From: Bacillus sp. FJAT-18017
Lineage (GTDB): Bacteria; Bacillota; Bacilli; Bacillales; Cytobacillaceae
Assembly (NCBI RefSeq): GCF_001278805.1
Contig: NZ_CP012602.1
Coordinates: 4,189,501 to 4,253,500, forward strand
DNA length: 64,000 bases
Direction: 5' to 3'
In this document: positions 1-8,733 of the stretch, piece by piece
How positions within the stretch are numbered: position 1 is the stretch's first letter
Layout of the letters: each line of letters begins with the position of its first letter
Position numbers and translations under genes: made by a program
Notes under the pieces: model-generated
Databases searched by the model: none
Told to the model about the DNA's origin: nothing
What the model saw: only the letters and a program-made list of their open reading frames with translations

Positions 1-1
1 G

Positions 2-712
2 ATACTCTCGGTCATTGCCAAAGGGGTTCGTAATATACCAGGCATATCTTTTCAAAGGTATTACAATCAAACCATTAAATATGTAGGAAATGTTGGACAG
101 GATTTCGCGGAGTCGATTTTTTCTTTCGTCCAGTATAAACCAATACCGGTTACCCAGTTGGTTCAAGCTTTTATATCGAATACCACTCTAAATCAAGAAG
201 GAGTTGTTAACTTAGGCTGGCGAGGATGGGAGGGTGCTTTCCCTACGCCGATTATAAGGAGCTGCCCTGCAAATCCGACAATTGATGAAAAAACAGTCGC
301 TTTTTATAATGATGCAGTGAATACCTCAACGAAGCGTCTGCCGCCATTAACGACTTATTTTCATAAAGATTCCCGGCCTGGTAAATTTGCAGGAACCGCT
401 CTTACAGGAGTCCAAGGCTATATGGGGAGAACAATCCCGGAATTAACCGGAAGTGTTATATTTACCGATTTTGTTAGAAAGCAAGAATCTCAAGCAGCTG
501 CTAGAGGGGTTTTAGCTTATACGAGGATACGAACTGACGGTAAATTGAATGATTATAGTGTTATAGAAACCGATTATAATTTCGGGTCCCAATCAGCTTA
601 TTATGTTAGCTTGGGAACGAATCTCAATCAAACCACACTCTATTTAGGGATTTATGGCTCATCGAGAGTAACTGATTTTAACCAAGGTACTGTTTTTGAA
701 ATTATTCCGTGA
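2..712 (+). CDS. PQQ-type glucose/sorbosone dehydrogenase-like beta-propeller protein, 3' part
   Basis: The frame is open from the window edge and ends in TGA at 710-712, so only the last 236 residues are present. The visible part resembles the C-terminal blades of soluble sugar (glucose/sorbosone) dehydrogenase-like propellers. These carry an RN-x-x-G motif (here RNIPG, near residue 11), a DVGQD-like turn (GNVGQD), a GW-x-x-x-EG motif (GWRGWEG) and a final blade with a GRTIPELTGSVIF segment, ending in a G-x-VFEI strand. In that family the propeller binds PQQ and Ca2+ and oxidises sugars outside the cytoplasm. No signal peptide can be checked because the 5' end is missing. The substrate is unknown, and a non-enzymatic propeller is possible. 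Confidence 0.5.
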   Translation: MLSVIAKGVRNIPGISFQRYYNQTIKYVGNVGQDFAESIFSFVQYKPIPVTQLVQAFISNTTLNQEGVVNLGWRGWEGAFPTPIIRSCPANPTIDEKTVAFYNDAVNTSTKRLPPLTTYFHKDSRPGKFAGTALTGVQGYMGRTIPELTGSVIFTDFVRKQESQAAARGVLAYTRIRTDGKLNDYSVIETDYNFGSQSAYYVSLGTNLNQTTLYLGIYGSSRVTDFNQGTVFEIIP

Positions 713-744
713 TAAAGCAGTAACAATAACCCCTTCCACTCAAC

Positions 745-774
745 GAGGATTAATCTCCTATTGGATTAATCCTC
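745..774. terminator. Hairpin between convergent genes
   Basis: A perfect 11-bp stem, GAGGATTAATC / GATTAATCCTC, with an 8-nt loop lies between the end of the dehydrogenase-like gene and the end of the ABC ATPase gene. There is no long U-run on either side. Its core is related to the ATCC-AAGAA-GGAT hairpins found after other minus-strand genes in the first 20 kb. Confidence 0.5.
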
Positions 775-805
775 CTGCATCACCTTGCGAATGGCTGACA
801 ATAAA

Positions 806-1564
806 TCAAATCCCTATATCCAACATTTTCGCTGTCACCGCTTCGACTCTGGAATCAATATCCGTGCCGTTAAATTTAGGAAGCTTCAACTCTTTTACAA
901 TTTTCCCGTCCTGCATAAACAGAATACGATCCGTCCGGGCTGCAACCTTCGCATCGTGAGTTACAAGCATAATCGCAGTACCATCCGCATTGATTTCGGA
1001 AAAAATGTCCATTATTTCATGAGCTGATTTTGAGTTGAGGGCACCGGTTGGCTCGTCGCCGAAGATAATTTTGGGACTGCTCATCAATGCTCTGCATATC
1101 CCTGCACGCTGAAGCTGCCCTCCAGAAACCTGGGTAATATCTCGGGTTTCAAGCTCTGCAATGCCTACCCTTTTTAGAAGCACTCTTGCCTTCTCCGAAA
1201 CTTTTGCGGTGTTTTTTCTGTTTCCCCGCATTGAAGGAAGAATGATGTTGTCGATTATATTAAGATTTTTCAGCATAGTCGGCTGTTGAAAAATAAATCC
1301 CATTTTTGTTCTTCGTAAATCTGAAAGCTCATCCTCCCCGACTGCCGATAAATCCTTGTCGTCAAAAACTACCTTTCCACCATCAATAATGTCAATTCCA
1401 CTTAAAGCAAACATTAACGTCGATTTCCCAGACCCCGAAGGCCCCATAACTGCAACAAACTCACCACTGTTTATTTCAACAGATACTCCCTCTAGAACAT
1501 TTTGACGTTCATCACCCACTCCAAAAGCTTTTACTATTTGATCACCGATAATAATTTTCTCCAT
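806..1564 (-). CDS. ABC transporter ATP-binding protein (MacB/LolD/BceA type)
   Basis: This is a 252-residue ATPase subunit. It has Walker [10 protein letters not shown] at residues 41-49, the signature SGGQLQRAGICRAL, Walker B IIFGDEPTGALNSKS with the MacB/LolD-type DEPTGALN sequence, and the H-loop LVTHD. It lies 13 bp downstream of an FtsX-type permease gene and is surely co-transcribed with it. ATPases of this family power mechanotransmission or export (antimicrobial peptides, lipoproteins, macrolides) through FtsX-type permeases rather than classical channel transport. The substrate cannot be read from the sequence. No two-component system of the BceRS type is adjacent. Confidence 0.93.
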   Translation of the reverse strand: MEKIIIGDQIVKAFGVGDERQNVLEGVSVEINSGEFVAVMGPSGSGKSTLMFALSGIDIIDGGKVVFDDKDLSAVGEDELSDLRRTKMGFIFQQPTMLKNLNIIDNIILPSMRGNRKNTAKVSEKARVLLKRVGIAELETRDITQVSGGQLQRAGICRALMSSPKIIFGDEPTGALNSKSAHEIMDIFSEINADGTAIMLVTHDAKVAARTDRILFMQDGKIVKELKLPKFNGTDIDSRVEAVTAKMLDIGI

Positions 1565-1577
1565 CTGGCTGCTCCTC

Positions 1578-3887
1578 CTACTCTTTTATATTTTCGGAAA
1601 TTTTTATGTGTCCCGCGCTCGATGTGCCAATCATAGTTGCAATTAACACTGTTACTATCATCATCAACGGACTTAGCAGATATGACGTAAGAGGATTAAC
1701 CGTGAAATTAAACGTCGACGCTCCAAAAGAAGAGATAAGCGCGCTCGCAAGGACTTCTCCGAGAGTGTTTGCGAGTAGTGTACCTAGAATGATTCCAATA
1801 ATCAGGACGAAAATTGAACGAGAAACATACTGCGTCCTAATATCAGAGTTTGTAAAACCAAGCGCCTTCATTACGGCAATGGAATATCTGTCCTTAGCCA
1901 CAAGCATTTTCATGAACAACAGTGTAACTAGTATCGTAATAATAAGCGCAACAGCAACTGCAGCGTATGAAGCTATTTCGACGGAACTAATTGTCGAGCC
2001 GAGTGTCTGAGAAACAAATTCATCGATGTCTGAAGTCTTAGCAAAATCAAATCGATCTGAGTACTCTCTAACCTTCTTATCAACTAGAGAACTATCTGAA
2101 AGTTGAACACATACGATGGTCCATATGACGCTGGCCGAGTTGTCGGTGAATACAGCCTTTGCGGTTTTGCCGCCATTTGTAACGTCGGAGTATAACCCGG
2201 TAACCGTAAGATCCTTCTCCTTCCCCTCAATCACTAGCCTAATCCCATCGTCTACCTTTTTGCTCAACTCATCAGCATTTATAACCGAAAGCGCAATTTC
2301 GTCATCATTTATAGGTGCTCTGCCCTCTGAATACTCTATTGGAAAGGCCGAATGGTCACCGAGTTCAACTTTTATATTTTCCTCTGATCCGTTATCTGTT
2401 CTTATTTTAAAAGTCTTTGTTGTCAGAACAGCATACTTGGAAACAGCACTGTCACTTTCTATCGCCCTTTCGATTTCAGCGGTTTTTTCAGATGTAGTGG
2501 TCTGAATGCGCAAGTCATAGTTTCCAATCCCCATATACTGAATAAAGCTTTTTGAGGAAATTGTGTTGTACAGGTTCTGAGGAACAATAATAATGAATGC
2601 CGAAATCACCAGAACCGCTAAGCTAGTGGCATAAAGCCTTTTTCTTGCGAGAACATCCTTAATTCCCAGAAAAACATTCGTGCTTAACAACCTGTTTGTC
2701 AGTAAGGAAAAACGCTTGGTGCTCGTCTTCTTCTCCTGGGAAATACCGAAGCGGATAGCTTCTGCAGCGGATATTTTTCGGAAGCGTTTCAGCACACCAT
2801 TTACATAGGCAATAATTGCGAGGAAAACGAGAAGGATACCGATAATCCCAAAAGCGATAGCATATGAAGCATTTTCGCTTTCACCCATAAAAAGCCGTAT
2901 ATTTTCTAGAAGTACACCTTGAAACATAACCGAGAGAATGAATCCAAGAAGACTGCCTATCGCTGCAACACTTAAGTATTTCACAAGATAGATTTGCTTT
3001 ATGTCGGAGATACGCATCCCTATTGCCTTCATTACACCAATTTCACGGTAGTCGTCCTCTATTTTCGCAAGGAGTGTAAAGCGGATGCACATAAAAGCAA
3101 CAGCAACGACAAGTGCGCTAACGAGAAGGATAACCGCGATCATCATCCCGTCTGAAAGGGCGTTCATCGTTTTGAAAAGCGTATAGGTAACAGTAGGCCC
3201 ATTTGCTTCAAGCCCAGCGGAAGCATAGGCCGTTTCAAATTCACCTATTTCCGAAAAATCCTTTAATCTAAACTCAATCAGATATTCAATAATTCCTTGG
3301 TCTTTTAATTCAGCAAAATCATTGTTGCTCACAAGAAATCGCTTTGACGCAGAGAGCGAGGAATTCATGGTCGAATCACGCAGAAATCCCGCAATGGTAA
3401 ACTCCTTCCCACTGATTATAGCCTTTTCACCGACCTTAACTGTGTTGTCCTTCATATAGGCTACTGGCACATAAAGCTCGCCATCACTTACATTTCTGAT
3501 GATGTTGCCGTTAAGGTCAAGAAGATAATCGAATTTTTCATTCTGTAAGCTCAAACCGTTATCCTGCACACTATTCGCAAGTGAATTTTCGCCTAATAGA
3601 ATCTGCGCGCCGTCTATGCCAAGAAACTCAACTACCTGATGTTCTTCAACATTGTCATTTTGCTCTGCAAACGATTTAAGACGGACGGTATCAATTTCAC
3701 CTGAATGCATTTGCATGAAATGCGGAGTTTCAGATTTTGTCATTAGCGTATCCAGCGCACCAGTAAGATTGACGACAAGTATCGCTGCGAGCGATACCAG
3801 CATAGAAGCTGCAGCTACAAATATCATGGTAGTGAATGTTATTGCTTTGCTCTTTAAAATATCATTGCGGATTATTCTGAAATACAT
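1578..3887 (-). CDS. FtsX-like ABC permease with two extracellular domains
   Basis: This 769-residue membrane protein is the partner of the downstream ATPase. The predicted topology has one helix at about residues 14-40, then a large outside domain of about 200 residues. A first FtsX core follows (helices near 245-270, 300-325 and 345-370). A further helix near 420-440 leads to a second outside domain and a second FtsX core (about 640-760). This duplicated FtsX arrangement is usual in Gram-positive MacB-like exporters with two half-repeats. A possible degraded small gene lies just upstream on the same strand, so the unit may once have been longer. Confidence 0.9.
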   Translation of the reverse strand: MYFRIIRNDILKSKAITFTTMIFVAAASMLVSLAAILVVNLTGALDTLMTKSETPHFMQMHSGEIDTVRLKSFAEQNDNVEEHQVVEFLGIDGAQILLGENSLANSVQDNGLSLQNEKFDYLLDLNGNIIRNVSDGELYVPVAYMKDNTVKVGEKAIISGKEFTIAGFLRDSTMNSSLSASKRFLVSNNDFAELKDQGIIEYLIEFRLKDFSEIGEFETAYASAGLEANGPTVTYTLFKTMNALSDGMMIAVILLVSALVVAVAFMCIRFTLLAKIEDDYREIGVMKAIGMRISDIKQIYLVKYLSVAAIGSLLGFILSVMFQGVLLENIRLFMGESENASYAIAFGIIGILLVFLAIIAYVNGVLKRFRKISAAEAIRFGISQEKKTSTKRFSLLTNRLLSTNVFLGIKDVLARKRLYATSLAVLVISAFIIIVPQNLYNTISSKSFIQYMGIGNYDLRIQTTTSEKTAEIERAIESDSAVSKYAVLTTKTFKIRTDNGSEENIKVELGDHSAFPIEYSEGRAPINDDEIALSVINADELSKKVDDGIRLVIEGKEKDLTVTGLYSDVTNGGKTAKAVFTDNSASVIWTIVCVQLSDSSLVDKKVREYSDRFDFAKTSDIDEFVSQTLGSTISSVEIASYAAVAVALIITILVTLLFMKMLVAKDRYSIAVMKALGFTNSDIRTQYVSRSIFVLIIGIILGTLLANTLGEVLASALISSFGASTFNFTVNPLTSYLLSPLMMIVTVLIATMIGTSSAGHIKISENIKE

Positions 3888-3957
3888 AAGTCACCTCTTA
3901 ACCGATTTCAGTTTAACTCACATCCTGCGAAGGAAATGAGCTTATCGTGTACCTTTG

Positions 3958-4220
3958 CTACTGTACGTACCGTTTTGTCAGCAGTACGCCGCCGTCAATA
4001 ATTAGTGGTGTGAAAACATAAACCGCAATGGCAACTAAAAGTGCATAAGCGACAACATATCCAAGCTGTGAACTAACCCACTATTTAAGCATCATGCTCA
4101 TTTCTGAACAAATGGCGAAAGCATGCTTCCTCTTGGTGAAATACATCAGACCACAGCAAAAGAAATCCCCATTATTTTTTCAGGGCTTTCGTTCATGCGT
4201 TCCTCTGCTTCACTTCTCAT
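3958..4220 (-). pseudogene. Degraded small membrane-protein gene upstream of the FtsX permease
   Basis: A strong ribosome binding site (AAGGGGGACC, complement of about 4221-4231) precedes an ATG at 4218-4220. That frame reads MRSEAEERMNESPEK and stops after 24 codons. In another frame, 3958-4080 encodes an uninterrupted hydrophobic tail (QLGYVVAYALLVAIAVYVF, then PLIIDGGVLLTKRY) ending in TAG. A start with a good RBS, an early stop and a coding-like membrane tail in a shifted frame suggest a recently broken gene for a small transmembrane protein. The family is not recognised. Confidence 0.4.
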
Positions 4221-4350
4221 TGGTCCCCCTTGATAAACCAACTATCTGTCGATGAAATAGTAACACACTATTATTAATTTTGATTAGAATATTTTGTGAA
4301 TTTTGTAAAGATTTCAAAATCAATTTCTATATTCGGAAAAGAATAACAAA

Positions 4351-4387
4351 AAAGATGCGTTAATCCTTCTTGGATCTACGCATCTTT
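4351..4387 (-). terminator. Terminator of the cupredoxin gene (ATCC-AAGAA-GGAT family)
   Basis: The stem AAAGATGCGT / ACGCATCTTT closes around the core ATCC-TTCTT-GGAT. On the minus strand it is followed by a U-run (the A-tract at 4348-4353). It follows the stop of the cupredoxin gene and belongs to the repeated hairpin family described in the findings. Confidence 0.75.
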
Positions 4388-4449
4388 ACCGTTTAAATAC
4401 AACATTAAATTAAGAGGAGCTATCATCGCAGCCTTTTTAGTATTACGTC

Positions 4450-4845
4450 TTATTTAACTACTACTTGACCAACCATTCCCATTTGCAAATGGTACCGACA
4501 TACTAGTTGATATGTACCTGGCATCTTCGGGGTCACGGTAATCGTTTTTTCATTTCCTGGCTGAACTTCGGCGTCAATTCCGAGCTTTTCCACTGTAAAT
4601 GTGTGCTCTTTCTTACCAGTGTTTTTCAATTTAATCGTTGTCGTTTTTCCATTCGGAATCGTAATAACCTTTGGATTAAAATAATCATCATTCAACTCAA
4701 CCTCAATCGCATTCACTTGCTCAATAGGCTGTGTGACAACGCCGGACTCCGCCATTGCACCTGCATTGATTGGGCCTGTAGTTGTCACAGCTGCTATCAT
4801 AGCAAGTAAAACGACCAATTCAGTTAACCTTTTTATCAAAGACAT
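4450..4845 (-). CDS. Secreted cupredoxin-domain (type 1 copper) protein
   Basis: This 131-residue protein has an N-terminal signal or anchor segment (basic start, then LVVLLAMIAAVTTTG) followed by one plastocyanin-like fold. The type-1 copper ligands can be placed as His in KKEHTF, Cys and His in LVCRYH, and Met in QMGM, in the order H...C-x2-H-x4-M. Such proteins carry electrons or bind copper outside the membrane. The ATG at 4845 is chosen over the GTG at 4851 because AAGGAGG is 8 nt from the former and too close to the latter. The gene stands alone, with its own terminator, and a 20-bp repeat array lies about 90 bp upstream. No copper regulator or oxidase is adjacent. Confidence 0.85.
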   Translation of the reverse strand: MSLIKRLTELVVLLAMIAAVTTTGPINAGAMAESGVVTQPIEQVNAIEVELNDDYFNPKVITIPNGKTTTIKLKNTGKKEHTFTVEKLGIDAEVQPGNEKTITVTPKMPGTYQLVCRYHLQMGMVGQVVVK

Positions 4846-4935
4846 ACGCACTCCCTCCTTTCCTAAGAGTATTTTTTTCTAACTTATAGGAAATTATTAA
4901 TAGTTTTTGATGTGCGGCGGCAGGAGTTTTGGTTT

Positions 4936-5033
4936 GGACCGATAAAAATTTTTCTGGACCGATAAATATCTAATTGGACCGATAATTTTTTTATTAGACC
5001 GATAAACCAGAAAATCGTTCTATTAAAAGAACA
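4936..5033. repeat. 20-bp GGACCGATAA array, copy A
   Basis: Four consecutive exact 20-bp units each begin (G/A)GACCGATAA and continue with 10 AT-rich bases. The last unit runs into ACCAGAAAAT, followed by a small inverted repeat GTTCT-attaaa-AGAAC and AAC. A second copy of the whole block lies at 61508-61606. There are no spacers, so it is not CRISPR-like. The function is unknown; possibilities are a protein-binding array or a mobile intergenic element. Confidence 0.8.
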
Positions 5034-5118
5034 ACCGGAACCCTAATCGTGTTATTTTGGTATGGTCACACCTGTTTCCAGCGATGAAAACTTTCAAAGG
5101 ATCTGCCATTACACATAA

Positions 5119-5156
5119 AAAAGGCTATCAATCCATGTACTGGACGATAGCCTTTT
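5119..5156 (-). terminator. Terminator of the nuclease gene
   Basis: An 11-bp stem, AAAAGGCTATC / GATAGCCTTTT, has a 16-nt loop and a U-run on the minus strand. It follows the stop codon at 5170 by about 15 bp. Confidence 0.8.
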
Positions 5157-5169
5157 CAGGTTCGTATTA

Positions 5170-6348
5170 TCAGCGCTCACACGCATAGTTGTCTTTGTCG
5201 CGGTCCATTTTTGCCTGGTAGGCTGAATGGCTGGACGGAACTCCATTTGGATAGACTTTACGAAGTTCTGTGCAGTTTGCGAAATTTTCCTGTCCACCTG
5301 TTGATGGTGCTGGCTGCTTGGCAGGTGCAGGTTGTTTAGCAGGTGCCGGCTGCTTGGATGCCGCTGGTTTACTCGAAGTCGATTTAGTCGAATCAAGATC
5401 GCCTTTTGTCGTACCTTCCGCACCATATGCCCATAGGCCTTTCCCAGACTGGCGTGCTTCACGTGCAAACTTCACGAAATAATCACTGTATTTTACATCT
5501 GGTGGATACGTTGATGGCTCAGCATATCCGTTCAATACTAAATCAGCATTGAACATTTTTGAGCGAATTTCTTTTTCACTCATGTCATTGGAAGGAACCG
5601 AAAGCCAAATTAACCGTAGTGAGCGTCCATAACGGTCTGTGTCGCTTACATCTTTTTGAATGTAGACAGTTTTGCCGTTAAGCTTTGACTTCGTATAGTT
5701 GCTTGCTTCTCTTCCGTATGTTTCATGCCTGTTTGTTGATTCTGGTGTGTTGACACCAACAAGACGAATTTTTCTTCCGTCGGTAAGTTCGACTGTATCT
5801 CCGTCGACTACGCGGCCGATGGTTACTTTTTCAAGGGCCATAGCGGCAATAGCTGCTTCGCTTGCCTTTTTCTCTGCTTTCGCTTTGGCCTCCGCCTTGG
5901 CTTTCGCTTCAGCCTCAGCTTTTGCTTTTGCTTCCGCCGCGGCTTTTGCTTTGGCCTCCGCTTCCTGTTTCTCTTTAGCTTCCGCCTCTGCTTGTGCCTT
6001 TGCTTCTTCTTCCGCTTTCGCTTTTTCCTCGGCTTCTTTCTTCGCCTCGGCTGCAGCAAGCTTTTCTTCTTCTCTATCTGCTTTCTTTTCTTCTACTTTC
6101 GGTTTTGCGGATGCTTCCTCAGAAACTGGTTCCGCAAAGCTTCCTATCATAATGAACGTGGTAATTACGCCAGCTGTTATTAAAAGCCATGGCCGTTTAA
6201 AAAAGATCTTGCCTTTTCCCTTCTGGATGCTGGCCCATGCACCAATCGCATAAATAAGTACTCCGATGAAAGCCATCGGAACCGCAATGGCCATTAGCAA
6301 CAAGAACAGCAGGACCACTATCATGATGATGGTCTTAAACGTTTTCAA
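5170..6348 (-). CDS. Membrane-anchored thermonuclease (SNase) with excalibur domain
   Basis: This is a 392-residue protein. Two membrane helices (about residues 5-35 and 52-70) lead to a long Lys/Glu/Ala coiled coil (about 77-165). A staphylococcal-nuclease domain follows (about 172-300: VDGDTVEL, IRLVGVNTPES, DRYGRSLRL). Next come three KQPAPA repeats and a C-terminal excalibur Ca-binding domain (FANCTEL ... DRDKDNYACE). Relative to micrococcal nuclease, the Arg35, Glu43 and Arg87 equivalents are present, and the Asp40 Ca-ligand position reads Asn (VNTPE). The coil probably holds the nuclease away from the membrane. The start is TTG, supported by GGGGGAG 7-8 nt upstream. The likely role is degradation of outside DNA or RNA. 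Confidence 0.9.
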   Translation of the reverse strand: MKTFKTIIMIVVLLFLLLMAIAVPMAFIGVLIYAIGAWASIQKGKGKIFFKRPWLLITAGVITTFIMIGSFAEPVSEEASAKPKVEEKKADREEEKLAAAEAKKEAEEKAKAEEEAKAQAEAEAKEKQEAEAKAKAAAEAKAKAEAEAKAKAEAKAKAEKKASEAAIAAMALEKVTIGRVVDGDTVELTDGRKIRLVGVNTPESTNRHETYGREASNYTKSKLNGKTVYIQKDVSDTDRYGRSLRLIWLSVPSNDMSEKEIRSKMFNADLVLNGYAEPSTYPPDVKYSDYFVKFAREARQSGKGLWAYGAEGTTKGDLDSTKSTSSKPAASKQPAPAKQPAPAKQPAPSTGGQENFANCTELRKVYPNGVPSSHSAYQAKMDRDKDNYACER

Positions 6349-6484
6349 TTCTTTCTCCCCCTTAAAGTTTCACATTTACAATTATAACAATTATTACAAA
6401 CATGTTAAAAGGAAAAATCCTCCTGCTATAGCTGCTATGGCATAGAACATAACTCTTGGCCATATTTTGAGTGTAAAAAAATAA

Positions 6485-6515
6485 AACGATCAGAGACCTA
6501 TAATCTCTGATCGTT
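6485..6515 (-). terminator. Terminator of the MFS gene
   Basis: A perfect 12-bp stem, AACGATCAGAGA / TCTCTGATCGTT, has a 7-nt loop and is located 49 bp past the MFS stop codon. An A-tract (T on the minus strand) lies at 6477-6486. Confidence 0.75.
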
Positions 6516-6563
6516 AACTTATTTAAGTACATGCTTACTTAAACTAAAAACAAAGTATTTAAC

Positions 6564-7934
6564 CTATGGAGTATTGGCTGCTCGTTTTCCTTTTGTGACA
6601 TACAGTATTCCTGGCAATAAAATAACTGATACAACGATTAATATGATAGTCATCCAATTTTGGTTAGTATCGTTGACTCCAGTTGCAAACATCACGCCGA
6701 ATAAGCTGGAAGCGAGGATATTACCCAGAAATCTCGAGGTCATGAACAGACCTGACACCGTTCCAGTTTCCGCTACCGAAACAAATGAGTAGAGTAACGT
6801 TTGCAAACCTATATTTAAAATGCCATTACTCACTCCAATCGTCGACAACACGAAAAATATCCAGTAAAGCGGGGAGCCTTGATTGACTGTCAATAAGAGG
6901 ATAACCCCCGCTATACCGATAATACCCCCAGTAAGCAGGGGAATTCTCCATCCTGCCTTTTCAATAAAACGTGTTGCTATAGGTGTGATGATAATCCCAA
7001 ATATAGAAATAGAGAGCATCATGATGCCAGTTTGTTTGGAATCGAGCAATAATACTGACTGCAAATAGATCGGCATAGATAGCAGCATGGCAAAAAATAT
7101 CAAGGTAGATAAAATATACTGAACATACACAAATGTAACGTTGAGATTTTTCTTTAAGAAAACTACATCGATAAAAGGCTCAGCTTTCTTTTTTTCAAAG
7201 AAGTAAAATAATAAAGTTAACGCTATTGAACCAATCAATACCCATAGGTTTAAACCACTGTCCAATGTTTGGAAGAAGTACATCCAAATAGTGATTAGAA
7301 AACTGAATAATAAAATCCCAATGCCATCCAATCTGAAGTTTCCAGCTGTTCTCTTTTCATCCTTTGGTATAAAAATGACAGCTAGAATGGCTGAAATAAT
7401 GATAATAGGAAAGTTTATATAAAAAATTACATGCCAGCCGCCCTGCTGAATTAGCAGGCCGCTGATTGTCGGTCCAAAGGCTGCCGTGGTGGTTGCAAAA
7501 ACCGAAAGTGTAGCGATTACTCTATTTTGATTTTTTTCAATATAAGACCGCACAATTCCAATTCCAGCAGGATACAGAGCCGATGTACCGATTGCTTGTA
7601 TCGCTCTCATTGCCAACAGAAACGGCATATTCGGTGATAAAGGAGCTGTAAATGAAGAAATACCTACGAATAAAAGTCCAAGCAGGAAGATTTTTTTCCT
7701 TCCAAAAACGTCACTTATTTTACCTATAAGAGGCAAGAAAATAGCACTTATAATAAAGTAGGAAGCAATTAACCATGTAATATCTTTTGATGAGAGCATA
7801 AATTCATTTTTAATCTCTGGCAACGCAACTGTTATCATCGTCGTATTTAATGGGTTTAAGATTACACCTAAAGCGATAGCGACGATTAAAAAATTGCGAT
7901 TTTTAGCGAGAGAAAGATTCTTTGTTACTGACAT
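6564..7934 (-). CDS. MFS transporter, DHA2 (QacA/EmrB-like) drug exporter
   Basis: This 456-residue protein has about 14 hydrophobic segments. It has motif A in the first loop (LIGKISDVFGRKKIF) and a motif-C-like segment (FGPTISGLLIQQGGW). The N-terminal Asn/Thr-Met pattern (NTTMITVALPEI) is the DHA2 form of the QacA-type motif. These proton antiporters export drugs or metabolites. The ATG at 7934 is preferred over an upstream one because AGAGGAG lies about 12 nt before it and the upstream 14 residues are not family-like. It is monocistronic, and no regulator is adjacent. Confidence 0.88.
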   Translation of the reverse strand: MSVTKNLSLAKNRNFLIVAIALGVILNPLNTTMITVALPEIKNEFMLSSKDITWLIASYFIISAIFLPLIGKISDVFGRKKIFLLGLLFVGISSFTAPLSPNMPFLLAMRAIQAIGTSALYPAGIGIVRSYIEKNQNRVIATLSVFATTTAAFGPTISGLLIQQGGWHVIFYINFPIIIISAILAVIFIPKDEKRTAGNFRLDGIGILLFSFLITIWMYFFQTLDSGLNLWVLIGSIALTLLFYFFEKKKAEPFIDVVFLKKNLNVTFVYVQYILSTLIFFAMLLSMPIYLQSVLLLDSKQTGIMMLSISIFGIIITPIATRFIEKAGWRIPLLTGGIIGIAGVILLLTVNQGSPLYWIFFVLSTIGVSNGILNIGLQTLLYSFVSVAETGTVSGLFMTSRFLGNILASSLFGVMFATGVNDTNQNWMTIILIVVSVILLPGILYVTKGKRAANTP

Positions 7935-7997
7935 GAAACACACATTCTCCTCTAGTTGAGATAAAAGTATCATCAAAATCTTTTATCAATTAGTTTT

Positions 7998-8672
7998 TCA
8001 AAGTAATGCCAACTTTTTTCTAAATAATTCCGCCTGATCAATAAACCTCATTTGCTGGTGCCGAGATAGAAGGAATTCAGGATTGTCTTCGATGAGTTCC
8101 TTATATAATAATCCGAGTGAATAGATTCTCTGTTTAAATTGGTCCTCTTTCGCTCCCCATTGCTTTCTATAAAAGCTCGAAATAAACTTACTTTCTGGCA
8201 AAGACAAAGGTTTATCATTGTTTACTGCATCTATATATAGATCAATAACCTCTAGGGCAACATCTTGAAAACTGTGGTCTTTCTTAATCTTTTTAGTACT
8301 GGAAAAGTATTCAAAGTCATACATAAGGGCCAACACGAATATTACATGAACCATAATAAAAGAAATAATAAAAAATAAAATCTTTTTTGCGAAAGCTGGT
8401 AAAAAATCAGGAAAAACGACATTACTAATTTCCCCGATATTAAGTATAAAAAACAGAGGAATCATTAGAAGAATGAGTATAGGGTTCTTCTCTTTTGCCG
8501 TAAAAATAAGGATCAATGTTATTCCAAAAATTAACGCTGTTTTAGAGTAATGATTATTAATTAATATTATCATTGCCGCAATACTTAACCCAGCTAGCAG
8601 ATTTCCTGGCCAACTCGTTTTTTTCCGAGCACTGTGTTTTACACTTCTTTTCAATAACGGTTGTTCTTCCAT
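7998..8672 (-). CDS. Hypothetical membrane protein
   Basis: This 224-residue protein starts at an ATG with AGGGGAA upstream. It has a basic N-terminus (about 22 residues) and four hydrophobic helices between about residues 24 and 118. A soluble helical C-terminal half (about 125-224) is rich in charged residues and ends FIDQAELFRKKLALL. I do not recognise the family. It lies between the MFS gene and another small membrane-protein gene on the same strand, and the three could form one transcript. Confidence 0.7.
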   Translation of the reverse strand: MEEQPLLKRSVKHSARKKTSWPGNLLAGLSIAAMIILINNHYSKTALIFGITLILIFTAKEKNPILILLMIPLFFILNIGEISNVVFPDFLPAFAKKILFFIISFIMVHVIFVLALMYDFEYFSSTKKIKKDHSFQDVALEVIDLYIDAVNNDKPLSLPESKFISSFYRKQWGAKEDQFKQRIYSLGLLYKELIEDNPEFLLSRHQQMRFIDQAELFRKKLALL

Positions 8673-8733
8673 TACACTTCCCCTATCTGTTAAAAGAACT
8701 TTTCCGACAAAAAAGGGCTTCGTATTTCCTTGA

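Noticed and set aside
4936-5033. Possible CRISPR array.
   Set aside because: Units of 20 bp follow each other without spacers, the AT-rich half is not unique, and there are no cas genes.
5699-6253. Long Ala/Ser/Phe-rich frame antisense to the nuclease gene.
   Set aside because: It is the mirror of the Lys/Glu/Ala coiled-coil codons. Low-complexity DNA keeps several frames open.
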